From the NCBI GenBank assembly GCA_029432815.1, contig JAROBA010000014.1, positions 1 through 64,000 on the forward strand: a stretch of DNA of 64,000 nucleotides, read 5' to 3'. A program made the position numbers and the translations under genes. The stretch comes from Pontiellaceae bacterium B1224 (GTDB taxonomy: Bacteria; Verrucomicrobiota; Kiritimatiellia; Kiritimatiellales; Pontiellaceae). Each line of letters starts with the position of its first letter. Position 1 is the first letter of the stretch. Below, piece after piece: positions 27,149-35,107 of this stretch. Below the pieces are notes generated by a model. The model saw only the letters and a program-made list of their open reading frames with translations. It had not been told where the DNA came from and searched no databases.

Positions 27149-27754
27149 ATGACGATTATACTATTAACATTTTTGGCTTATCTGGTTGGAGCAATTCCGT
27201 TCGGCCTGCTGGTTGCCAGACTGAACGGGGTGGACATCCGCGAAAAAGGCAGCGGGAACATTGGTGCCACGAACGTTTTCCGCGTCATCGGAAAAGGGTG
27301 GGGGATTTTTACGATGATCCTGGATGCCCTGAAGGGATTTATTCCGGCGTTCTTTTTTCCAATGCTTGGAAATGTGGATCCGGTCTGTGGGGTACTGTTC
27401 GGTTTCGCGGCGATCATTGGGCACACCTTCCCGGTCTATCTCAAGTTTAAAGGCGGCAAAGGCGTGGCCACCAGTGCCGGTATGCTGTTGGGCGTGGCTC
27501 CGGTCGCGGTCGGCGTCGGCTTGATTTTCTTTATTATTACCGTGGTGATTTCCCGATATGTCTCGTTGGCCTCGATCATTGCGGCTGTTGCGGTGGGCAT
27601 CACGGTTTGGGTGGAAGGTGAAAAACCGATGGTGGTTAAAGTAGCACTTTCAATTCTATCGCTGCTGGTCATCTGGCTGCACCGCACGAATATCAAGCGC
27701 CTGATGAACGGCACCGAAAACCGCTTTGGTAAGAAGAAGGAGACTTCCGCATGA
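27149..27754 (+). CDS. plsY: Glycerol-3-phosphate acyltransferase PlsY
   Basis: 201 aa from ATG 27149 (an earlier ATG at 27119 lies inside the preceding gene). Multi-pass membrane protein with the three PlsY motifs: GSGNIGATNVFR near residue 30, KFKGGKGVATSAG near 100, and the C-terminal IWLHRTNIKRLMNGTENRFG. Uses acyl phosphate to make lysophosphatidate. Its stop overlaps the gpsA start (ATGA), linking substrate supply and acylation. Confidence 0.95.
   Translation: MTIILLTFLAYLVGAIPFGLLVARLNGVDIREKGSGNIGATNVFRVIGKGWGIFTMILDALKGFIPAFFFPMLGNVDPVCGVLFGFAAIIGHTFPVYLKFKGGKGVATSAGMLLGVAPVAVGVGLIFFIITVVISRYVSLASIIAAVAVGITVWVEGEKPMVVKVALSILSLLVIWLHRTNIKRLMNGTENRFGKKKETSA
27357..27371. repeat. Palindrome TTCCAANNNTTGGAA, exact copy 5
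   Basis: Spacer TGC; inside plsY, encoding F-P-M-L-G-N. Confidence 0.95.
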
Positions 27755-28740
27755 AGGTAACTGTTATTGGTGATGGCGGCTGGGGAACGGCGCTGGCGAT
27801 GGTGCTCGATCGGAATGGACATGCAGTGACGGTCTGGGGCCCCTTTCCTGAATATCTCGACAAGATTAAAATCTCTGGCGAAAATACAACCTATCTTCCA
27901 GGGGTTGGAATTCCGGCCACGTTAAAGTGGACGTCCGACCACGCTGAGGCCGTGCAGGATGCCGGACTCGTAGTGTTGGTGGTTCCTTCGCGCTTTTACA
28001 AACCGGTGGTGAAAGCATTCAAACCCTACATTCCTGCCGATGCCCTAATCGTCAGCGCCACAAAAGGGCTCGATGAACAGACGCATGAACGTATGAGCGA
28101 AACGGCGGAACATATTCTCGGCCGGGAAGTGGCGGTGCTGTCGGGACCCAGCCATGCTGAAGAAGTGGCGCGCGGAGTTCCCTGCGCGGTGGCCATTGCG
28201 GCACGCGATCATGCGATGGCCGAAAAGATCCAGCATCTGTTTTTGAATGAAAGCTTCCGTGTTTACACCCTTGAAGATGTAGTGGGGGTCGAGCTCGGCG
28301 GAGCACTGAAAAATGTGGTGGCGGTTGCGGCCGGGATTTCAGACGGCCTGGGATTCGGCGACAATACCAAGGCAGCGCTGATGACGCGCGGAATTGCGGA
28401 AATCACGCGTCTCGGTGCGGCGCTTGGCGCACAACCGGAAACCTTTATGGGCCTGAGCGGCATCGGCGATCTGATGGTCACCTGCATGAGCAAGCACAGT
28501 CGCAATCGCGGCGTCGGCGAACGGCTCGGCAAAGGCGAAACGCTTGAAGATATAATGGGCAGCATGAAAATGGTGGCCGAAGGGGTCTGGAACTGTCAGG
28601 CCGCGGCAGCGCTGGCCGCAGATCTGGGGGTTTCCGTTCCGATCACCGAGCAGGTGAATGCCGTCGTTCACGAAGGCAAAAACCCGCGCGAAGCGGTGAT
28701 GGCGCTGATGGGCCGAGCTCCGAAACCTGAAATGGAATAG
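27751..28740 (+). CDS. gpsA: NAD(P)-dependent glycerol-3-phosphate dehydrogenase
   Basis: 329 aa. Nucleotide-binding start VTVIGDGGWGTALAMVL (GDGGWG instead of the usual GAGSWG), LSGPSHAEEVARGVP, the catalytic Lys in ELGGALKNVVAVAAG, and GLSGIGDLMVTCMS. Makes sn-glycerol-3-phosphate for PlsY. Ends in LMGRAPKPEME. A second, diverged copy of this end lies at 29828-29866, after the inserted peptidase gene. Confidence 0.97.
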   Translation: MKVTVIGDGGWGTALAMVLDRNGHAVTVWGPFPEYLDKIKISGENTTYLPGVGIPATLKWTSDHAEAVQDAGLVVLVVPSRFYKPVVKAFKPYIPADALIVSATKGLDEQTHERMSETAEHILGREVAVLSGPSHAEEVARGVPCAVAIAARDHAMAEKIQHLFLNESFRVYTLEDVVGVELGGALKNVVAVAAGISDGLGFGDNTKAALMTRGIAEITRLGAALGAQPETFMGLSGIGDLMVTCMSKHSRNRGVGERLGKGETLEDIMGSMKMVAEGVWNCQAAAALAADLGVSVPITEQVNAVVHEGKNPREAVMALMGRAPKPEME

Positions 28741-28795
28741 GGGGGCGAGAGCCTGCCAGTGGAATAAACCGCCAGTAAACCATTAAGGAATGAGT

Positions 28796-29803
28796 ATGCG
28801 TGTATTTGAATGCAATTGTGGCCAACCTTTATTTTTTGACAATCGAAGTTGCGAAAAATGCAAAGCCGAAATTGGATTCGATCCCAAGACACTGGAGTTG
28901 ATAAATCTATCTTCGCAACCGGATAAAAAACGGTGTAGCAACCACCAAATGCCAATTCAGTGCAACTGGGTACTCGCGACCGATGATGCATTAGGCCTGT
29001 GTGAAAGCTGCCGGCTCACTCAAACGACACCCATTTCCAATCCCGATAACGACCAGCGTTTATCCAAGCTGGAAGCGTCCAAGCGTCGGTGGTTATATGG
29101 AGTGTTTCGCCTTGGAATACCGGTTGTCAGCTTTCGCCAGCAACCCGACGGAGGGCTGGCTTTCGATTTCTTAGAGGACCAGGCCGCTGACGCGAGTGGT
29201 GATGAGTCGAAAATTCTTACCGGTCACGCCAATGGTCTCATCACACTTAACGTAGCCGAGGCTGATGCGATTGATCGTGTAATTGCCCGAGAGCAACTGA
29301 ATGAGCAGTATCGTACGTTGGTTGGCCATTTCAGACACGAATCCGGTCATTTTTTCTGGGATCAGTTCATTAAAGCCAGCCCAAACCTGAAACCATTCCG
29401 TACGCTGTTCGGCGACGAACGACAGGATTACAGCGAGGCGCTCGAACAACATTACAAAACGGGGCTGGCAAACGACTGGCAGGATCATTTTATTTCCAGC
29501 TATGCAAGTTCTCACCCTTGGGAAGATTGGGCGGAAAGCTGGGCGCATTACCTGCACCTGGCCGATACCCTGGAAACCGCCGCAAGTTTCAATCTCTGCA
29601 AGGACTGGGAAGTGCTGATTCAGGATTTTGATCAACTGATTGCCAGCTGGTTGGAACTGGCCGTGATGCTGAATGAGCTTAATCGCAGTATGGGGCAAAA
29701 CGACAGTTATCCATTCACTCTGCGGCCTCCCGTTATTGAGAAACTTGAATTTATTCACAATCTCATACGTGATCAATCGGCCTCTAAATATAAAACGATT
29801 TAA
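28796..29803 (+). CDS. Putative zinc-binding metallopeptidase (Peptidase_Mx-like)
   Basis: 335 aa from the second ATG at 28796, which has AAGGA at better spacing than ATG 28790. The N-terminus is a zinc ribbon with Cys pairs in FECNCGQPLFF and SCEKCKAEIGF, and a second set in CSN...CNW and CESC. A zincin-like motif RHESGHFFWD (near 180) and a downstream Glu/His region (HPWEDWAESWAHYLHLAD) match this uncharacterised peptidase family. It sits between gpsA and a second gpsA 3' end, so it appears to be inserted cargo. Confidence 0.8.
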   Translation: MRVFECNCGQPLFFDNRSCEKCKAEIGFDPKTLELINLSSQPDKKRCSNHQMPIQCNWVLATDDALGLCESCRLTQTTPISNPDNDQRLSKLEASKRRWLYGVFRLGIPVVSFRQQPDGGLAFDFLEDQAADASGDESKILTGHANGLITLNVAEADAIDRVIAREQLNEQYRTLVGHFRHESGHFFWDQFIKASPNLKPFRTLFGDERQDYSEALEQHYKTGLANDWQDHFISSYASSHPWEDWAESWAHYLHLADTLETAASFNLCKDWEVLIQDFDQLIASWLELAVMLNELNRSMGQNDSYPFTLRPPVIEKLEFIHNLIRDQSASKYKTI

Positions 29804-29827
29804 CTGCGGATTATAAAACGCATCATC

Positions 29828-29866
29828 AACCTCATGGGCCGCGCCCCGAAGGATGAGCAGGAATAA
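29828..29866 (+). pseudogene. gpsA: gpsA 3'-end remnant
   Basis: Reads NLMGRAPKDEQE then TAA, matching the LMGRAPKPEME end of gpsA. The shared Arg, Ala and Lys codons differ only at synonymous third positions (CGC/CGA, GCC/GCT, AAG/AAA). Upstream similarity fades within a few codons. Confidence 0.7.
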
Positions 29867-29894
29867 ATATCCGTGCGTGAAGACACGAAGCGAT

Positions 29895-29916
29895 GGTCCT
29901 CCTGTGTTGGAGGACC
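29895..29916. terminator. Perfect hairpin between convergent genes
   Basis: GGTCCTCC and GGAGGACC flank a six-base loop between the peptidase and DUF1826 genes. No strong T run, so terminator activity is uncertain. Confidence 0.45.
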
Positions 29917-29928
29917 TCACGTTTTGCG

Positions 29929-30600
29929 TCATATTCTCACGGGGTCAATCCGAAGGCGAAGCCGGGTATGTTCCGGACCTGAGACAGGAGCGGAGCGGTG
30001 CACCAGTCCGTATCCTTCTTCCCCCGGGTAGCGGTTTCCTTTCAGTAAAAGAACGGCACCGGTAGGGGCTTGTTGAACGGCTTTGGCATCGGGAATGATG
30101 CGTCGGTTGGCTGCTTCGATGGAATCTGCAGTGCACCCAATTTCCTCGCGGCAAACCGCTTCCTCGGGAGCCCATTCGGTGCCCGGGCCGAAATAGGTGC
30201 AGAGCATGCGCAGGGCCAGGTAGTCAGCGTGAAACTTACAGCACCCGGAATCCCGTAGGGATTCGAGATGCAACTGTACCGATGATGTATCGGTGACTTC
30301 GCTGAATCGATAGACTAGGTCGGTCAGGTCGTCGATGAGCCAATTGCTGTTTTCTGAATTCCCGATCCACCCGTTCTCAGCAAGCCGGGCGGCAATCAGC
30401 CCCCGGACATCGACTTGGTCCACATGAATCTCTTCTTCCATGCAACAATCCTCGGTCTCCAGCCACGACTGAATTTGTGTCGTGACGCCCTCGGGAATAT
30501 CCCGCTCCCACATCATTAAAGGAACGTTCCGTTCACTGATATCAAACAGGCTGGCACTTTCGCTATTTCGCGGCTGAACCGCAGGGCTTACCAGTGTCAT
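29929..30600 (-). CDS. DUF1826 protein of the zinc locus
   Basis: 223 aa, no signal or membrane segment. Matches the DUF1826 layout, with a central CCKFHADYLALRMLCTYFGPGTEW and a C-terminal GAVLLLKGN...HRSAP that recalls a dioxygenase-like His pair. The family is typically found beside COG0523 GTPases under Zur control. That is the case here: it lies one base after the GTPase stop and is surely cotranscribed. Biochemical function unknown. Confidence 0.8.
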   Translation of the reverse strand: MTLVSPAVQPRNSESASLFDISERNVPLMMWERDIPEGVTTQIQSWLETEDCCMEEEIHVDQVDVRGLIAARLAENGWIGNSENSNWLIDDLTDLVYRFSEVTDTSSVQLHLESLRDSGCCKFHADYLALRMLCTYFGPGTEWAPEEAVCREEIGCTADSIEAANRRIIPDAKAVQQAPTGAVLLLKGNRYPGEEGYGLVHRSAPVSGPEHTRLRLRIDPVRI

Positions 30601-30601
30601 A

Positions 30602-31837
30602 TTAAACCTCCACCTCTTCTTGAGTCGCCTGCCATGAAGGAAAGGGATCCGCCAATGCTTCAGGCCAGGATTCCATTCCGGCGTCCAGCTCGTTCGGTGT
30701 CAGTAACGCGGCATCCAATGTCTGGATCATTTCTTCCTTCGGAAGTTTTTGACCAATGAAAACCAGCTCCTGCCGGCGATCTCCCCAGGGGCCCTCCATT
30801 TGGCTGTTGATCCACGCTTCGCTCTCCGGATCATCCGGCCATTCACTCTTTGGCGCCGCCGCCCACCAGTATCCGACCGGGCGATATTGCGCCATTCCGC
30901 CGGCCTGTGACCACTCCGCGGCCACACTCGGTCGGGACGCAATCCAGAAATATCCTTTAGACCGCAGCATACCGGGCCATTCGGTGTGGAGAAAATCCCA
31001 GAGTCGCTGAGGGTGAAACGGGGTACGTTGGCGAAACGTGAAGTTGCCGATGCCATATTCTTCGGTCTCCGGCGTATGCTCTTCGGCCAATTCCCGAATC
31101 CAGGCGGCGGATCGTGATGCCTTTTCCATATCAAACCGGCCGGTTCCCATCAGTTTATCAAGCGGGACATTTCCTTTGATGGATGAAAGCACTTCTGCTC
31201 CGGGGTTCAGTGTTTGTACTGCATTCATCACCACATTCAGTTTTTTGGAAGAAACGCAGTCCGCTTTGTTCACGATGATGACATCGGCAAATTCAACCTG
31301 CTCAACGAACAGGTCGGCCAGACCGCGTTCATCTTCTTCCGAAACCGCCATGTCCAGTTCGCTGAGCGCGGTTGTGCCGCCATATTGTTCCAGAAAGTGC
31401 ATGGCGTCCACCACCGTGACCATCGTGTCCAGGCGGGACCAATCCTGCAGGCTGTTGCCTTCTTCATCCATGAAGCTGAAGGTTTGCGCAACCGGCAGGG
31501 GCTCGGATATGCCTGATGATTCAATGAGCAGGTAGTCATATTTCTGTTCCCGGGCCAGGGCGGAAACCTCTTCCAGGAGGTCATCCCGCAGAGTGCAGCA
31601 GATGCAGCCGTTCGAAAGCTCCACCAGCTTTTCCTCGGCCCGTTTCATGGTAATGCCGCTGTTGCGGGTCATTAAAGCATCGATGTTCACATCGCTCATA
31701 TCGTTTACGATCAGCGCGACCCGCTTGCCTTCCTGGTTGGCAAGGATATGGTGCAGTAACGTGGTTTTGCCGGCTCCCAGAAAGCCCGAAAGGACGGTTA
31801 CGGGAAGTCGTTTATCGGTTGAATTTCGGGTTGTCAT
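30602..31837 (-). CDS. COG0523 zinc metallochaperone GTPase (ZigA-like)
   Basis: 411 aa. Walker [12 protein letters not shown] (about 15-25), the family metal-binding G-C-I-C-C (near 75), NKAD guanine motif and a long C-terminal CobW domain. The length and linkage with DUF1826 fit the Zur-controlled ZigA/YciC branch, which delivers zinc to target enzymes under zinc limitation. A palindromic Fur/Zur-type operator lies 30 bases upstream. Confidence 0.88.
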   Translation of the reverse strand: MTTRNSTDKRLPVTVLSGFLGAGKTTLLHHILANQEGKRVALIVNDMSDVNIDALMTRNSGITMKRAEEKLVELSNGCICCTLRDDLLEEVSALAREQKYDYLLIESSGISEPLPVAQTFSFMDEEGNSLQDWSRLDTMVTVVDAMHFLEQYGGTTALSELDMAVSEEDERGLADLFVEQVEFADVIIVNKADCVSSKKLNVVMNAVQTLNPGAEVLSSIKGNVPLDKLMGTGRFDMEKASRSAAWIRELAEEHTPETEEYGIGNFTFRQRTPFHPQRLWDFLHTEWPGMLRSKGYFWIASRPSVAAEWSQAGGMAQYRPVGYWWAAAPKSEWPDDPESEAWINSQMEGPWGDRRQELVFIGQKLPKEEMIQTLDAALLTPNELDAGMESWPEALADPFPSWQATQEEVEV

Positions 31838-31866
31838 TTAAAAGTCTCCTTAATAATGCAAGTTGA

Positions 31867-31887
31867 TTGCGATAATAATTATCGCAA
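31867..31887. promoter_or_regulatory. Zur/Fur-type operator
   Basis: Perfect 9-bp inverted repeat, TTGCGATAA and TTATCGCAA around a TAA spacer, in the gap between the divergent GTPase and regulator genes. Size and A/T core match Fur-family boxes. It can serve both promoters. Confidence 0.8.
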
Positions 31888-31931
31888 GTAAGTTGCAATG
31901 TCAACCGGGATGAATTACTAATACGGAACTC

Positions 31932-32408
31932 ATGACAAATAAAACGACAGTAATCGGTGATATGGAACAGGAGGTCCGAGCCCTATTGCATCAACAAGGA
32001 CTTCGTGTGACCACGCCTTGCCTGCTGGTCCTGCAGATCCTGGCTGGTGCGAAGGCTCCGCTTTCGCACACGGAAGTACTGGAACAGATAAAGCAGGGGG
32101 ACTGTGATCCGGCAACGGTGTACCGGAACCTGATCAAATTACGGGATGCCGGGCTCGCCTGCGTGGTCAGTCAGGCTGATGGAATCGATCGCTATGTGTT
32201 TACCAGGCCGGGCTCGGAAGGGCACGCTCATCCGCATTTCTATTGCACGGAGTGTGAACAGGTCCTGTGTCTACCTTCAGACGTCCAAACCCTCCTGAAT
32301 ATAGAAGGCCCCTGGGTTGAAGCGGTCCAGCAGGCCGTATGGGATCTGCGCGGTACGTGCCCGGCCTGTCGGGATAAGAAGAATGCTTCAACCCGCAGCA
32401 GCAAATGA
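31932..32408 (+). CDS. zur: Fur-family regulator, probably Zur
   Basis: 158 aa. Winged-helix DNA-binding half with LRVTTPCLLVLQILAGAKAPLSHTEVLEQIKQ and DPATVYRNLIKLRDAGL. The metal half has HAHPHFYCTECEQV and CPAC, i.e. the structural zinc Cys pairs. Divergent from a zinc-chaperone operon with a shared operator, so a zinc-sensing role (Zur) is the best reading; it is inferred from context. Confidence 0.82.
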   Translation: MTNKTTVIGDMEQEVRALLHQQGLRVTTPCLLVLQILAGAKAPLSHTEVLEQIKQGDCDPATVYRNLIKLRDAGLACVVSQADGIDRYVFTRPGSEGHAHPHFYCTECEQVLCLPSDVQTLLNIEGPWVEAVQQAVWDLRGTCPACRDKKNASTRSSK

Positions 32409-32486
32409 TGCTCCATGCCGGAACAGCAATAGGTATTGGTTTCATAATCGTTACACGTGGGTTGAGCATATCGTGTGTGAATGCCA

Positions 32487-33491
32487 TTAATTTGGCTCAA
32501 TGCATTCCATGAGCTGATCTTCCCACATACTTTCAATTTCCGGGGCAATGATTTCAACCCGGCTTTCGGCGCACTCATCGAGCGCCATTTCTGTTAAGCC
32601 GTCTGTCGTCAGGTTGTATCCGAAGATGCCTTTCTGAGTAATAAAGACCCCTTTCATGCGTTCGGCATTCAGTCCGCTGAAAAATGAAAACAGTTTGCTG
32701 CGATCAAATACCAGGTAAGGCGAAAATCTCCAACCGAGGCTGTAGAATCCTTCCCCTTTATTTTCTGCTTTAATATACCCCGACTCCGGAATGGGCAGCT
32801 CGGCGATTGAAGGCTTCCGGTTTGCATGATGATGGTGGTGCGGCTGTGTTGCGCCGGCTGCCTGGGCATGACCTTCCAGCAGAGAGGGAGAGAGCCTGCC
32901 TTGTTCGGTAATCATAAGTTCCACGTGCGATGCACCTTGTTTATCAATATAGGTTTTCAGCGTGTTTTTGTCGGCTTCCTGATAAAGGTCCGCTTTGTTA
33001 CCCACAATGACATCGGCGATAGCGATTTGCTGGTTAAAGATTTCGTGTTCCGTGTAGCGACTGTCTGAAAGGTGGCGGGCGTCCACGAGCGTCACAATTT
33101 TCTGGATGGAAAGGCTTTCCTGGTAATGTTCACCGGAAAGCACCCCGAGCACTTCAATGGGATGCCCTAATCCCGTCGGTTCAATCAGCAACCGGTCCGG
33201 GCATGCACGGGTAAGCAGTACATTCAGAGCAACCTGCATGGGTATGCCTGCCGTGCAGCACATGCAACCACCGGGAACTTCCCGAATAAAAACACCTTGG
33301 TCCTCACTGTGCTGTCCCTCAAAGAGACTTCCATCGACGCCGATTTCTCCAAATTCATTAACAAGAACCGCCCATTTTTCATTCGCCGGTTTGTTTTTAA
33401 GCAGGTGCAGAATGGCAGAGGTTTTGCCGGAGCCTAGAAAGCCGGTGATAATATTAGTTGGAACGCTTGTGATTCGTTTTTCAGTTTTCAT
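32487..33491 (-). CDS. Second COG0523 GTPase with His-rich loop
   Basis: 334 aa. Walker A TGFLGSGKTSA (about 16-26), G-C-M-C-C metal motif, GNKAD, and a Gln-Pro-His5 loop (QPHHHHHAN near 217-225) that may store or present metal. It is a different subgroup from the 411-aa paralogue (about 30% shorter C-terminal part). Convergent with the zur gene; no operator was recognised in its upstream region. Confidence 0.87.
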   Translation of the reverse strand: MKTEKRITSVPTNIITGFLGSGKTSAILHLLKNKPANEKWAVLVNEFGEIGVDGSLFEGQHSEDQGVFIREVPGGCMCCTAGIPMQVALNVLLTRACPDRLLIEPTGLGHPIEVLGVLSGEHYQESLSIQKIVTLVDARHLSDSRYTEHEIFNQQIAIADVIVGNKADLYQEADKNTLKTYIDKQGASHVELMITEQGRLSPSLLEGHAQAAGATQPHHHHHANRKPSIAELPIPESGYIKAENKGEGFYSLGWRFSPYLVFDRSKLFSFFSGLNAERMKGVFITQKGIFGYNLTTDGLTEMALDECAESRVEIIAPEIESMWEDQLMECIEPN

Positions 33492-33685
33492 ATGGGGTCT
33501 TCATATATCTCCAGCGTGTAGGTGGTGTCACGAAATATTTATATTCTTTAGGGATCCGCATGATGAATTGAATGTTGATATGAAGTGAAAAGCCGAATCT
33601 GTATATCGCTATCTGTAGCAATGATCAGGCACCTGTGTTCGGGATGTTCCTGTTTGATTATCACCCGATTTTACCGATGCAGATT

Positions 33686-33727
33686 TTGACAAGACATGGG
33701 GGGCGCATTAAGGTGCGCCCCTATAAT
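33686..33727 (+). promoter_or_regulatory. Consensus -35 and -10 separated by a palindrome
   Basis: TTGACA (33686-33691) and TATAAT (33722-33727) are both perfect but 30 bases apart. The gap holds an 8-bp-arm palindrome, GGGGCGCA / TGCGCCCC (33700-33721). It lies 26 bases before the DUF1015 start. A normal sigma-70 promoter would need about 17 bases here. Confidence 0.45.
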
Positions 33728-33752
33728 TTATGAAATGGAGAGGATTTTAGAG

Positions 33753-34973
33753 ATGAGAGTTAAAGCATTCAAAGCATGGCGTCCGGCGGAAGGTAAGGCG
33801 GAGAGCGTAGCATCGGTTCCGTACGATGTGGTGGATACGAAAGGGGCCGCTGCACTGGCGGCCGGAAATCCGGAGAGCTTCCTGCACGTGGTTCGTGCGG
33901 AGATCGATCTGCCGGAAGGCACCGATCCCTACAGCGATGCGGTTTATGCGCAGGCCAAAGAAAATATTGAGCGTTTCAAGAATGAGGGCATTCTGATTCG
34001 TGAAGAGGAACCGACGATTTATCTTTATTCCCAGCAGATGGGCGATCACCTCCAGTTCGGGATCGTGGCGACCTGCCATTTCGAAGATTACGAAGAAGGC
34101 AAAATCAAGATTCACGAAAAGACCCGCCGCGTGAAAGAAGAAGACCGCATTCGTTATGTTGATACGCAGAATGCTAATACCGGGCCGGTATTCCTGGCCT
34201 ATCGCGACAGCGAGAAAATCAATGCCGTGGTTGACGCAACGAAAGCCTCCGAGCCCCTTTATAAATTCACAGCGGAAGACGGCGTGATTCATACCGTTTG
34301 GAAGTTTGAAGATGCGGCGGTATTGGAAGAAGCCTTCGGTGAAATTCCTGCAACCTACGTGGCGGATGGGCATCATCGTTCGGCTTCTGCCGCAAAAGTC
34401 GGTGCGAAACGCCGTGCTGCCAATCCGAACCATACTGGAACGGAGCCTTATAACTATTTCCTCGCGGTCATGTTCCCGGAAAGCGAGCTGAAGATTCTGG
34501 CCTATAATCGCGTGATCCTCTCGCTGCCTGGTACGCAGGATGAATTTTTCCAGGCATTGGAAGAACAGTTCACCATCGAGAAAAACGGCATTTCCAAACC
34601 TCGGAACGCCGGGGAAATCTGCATGTATATTAATGGTGAGTGGAGCACGTTGACTCCGATTTACATGCCGACCGCGACCGACCCGGTGGCGGCGCTGGAT
34701 GTGAGTATTCTGCAGAATGATGTGCTGGCCCCGATCCTGAATATTGCCGATCCGCGCGAGAGCAACGATATCGACTTCATCGGCGGAATCAAGGGCACGG
34801 AAGAGCTGGAAAAGTGGGTGGATGACGGCCGCGCTGTGATGGCGTTCTCGATGTATCCGACTTCAATGGATCAGTTGTTTTCCGTGGCTGATGCGGGCAT
34901 GCTGATGCCGCCGAAGAGCACCTGGTTCGAGCCGAAGCTTCGTTCGGGGCTGCTGGTGAATACGCTCGACTAA
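33753..34973 (+). CDS. DUF1015 family protein
   Basis: 406 aa from ATG 33753, where the family start MRVKAFKAWRP begins; an in-frame start at 33696 lacks support. Contains the conserved SVPYDVVDT, ESFLHVVRAEIDLP, YVADGHHRSASA and the C-terminal MFSVADAG-like MDQLFSVADAGMLMPPKSTWFEPKLRSGL. The DGHHR motif suggests a ParB/Srx-like nucleotide-binding fold, but the function is unknown. Ends before a strong terminator that embeds palindrome copy 6. Confidence 0.88.
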   Translation: MRVKAFKAWRPAEGKAESVASVPYDVVDTKGAAALAAGNPESFLHVVRAEIDLPEGTDPYSDAVYAQAKENIERFKNEGILIREEEPTIYLYSQQMGDHLQFGIVATCHFEDYEEGKIKIHEKTRRVKEEDRIRYVDTQNANTGPVFLAYRDSEKINAVVDATKASEPLYKFTAEDGVIHTVWKFEDAAVLEEAFGEIPATYVADGHHRSASAAKVGAKRRAANPNHTGTEPYNYFLAVMFPESELKILAYNRVILSLPGTQDEFFQALEEQFTIEKNGISKPRNAGEICMYINGEWSTLTPIYMPTATDPVAALDVSILQNDVLAPILNIADPRESNDIDFIGGIKGTEELEKWVDDGRAVMAFSMYPTSMDQLFSVADAGMLMPPKSTWFEPKLRSGLLVNTLD

Positions 34974-35007
34974 AGCCGCGGGCGCTCTGCACCCCGACTG
35001 ATCAAAC

Positions 35008-35045
35008 GCCGCAGTTTTCCAAGGATTGGAAGCTGCGGCTTTTTT
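35008..35045 (+). terminator. Terminator built around a palindrome copy
   Basis: GCCGCAG (35008-35014) and CTGCGGC (35033-35039) form the stem base. The exact palindrome copy at 35017-35031 (spacer GGA) forms the upper stem, and six T follow. Confidence 0.9.
35017..35031. repeat. Palindrome TTCCAANNNTTGGAA, exact copy 6
   Basis: Spacer GGA, forming the upper stem of the DUF1015 terminator. Confidence 0.95.
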
Positions 35046-35107
35046 GTGTCTGGAAATTTTCGGGCGCAGTTTGTATCTTGTATGACTTCATTCAGAGCAT
35101 AGGGGAT

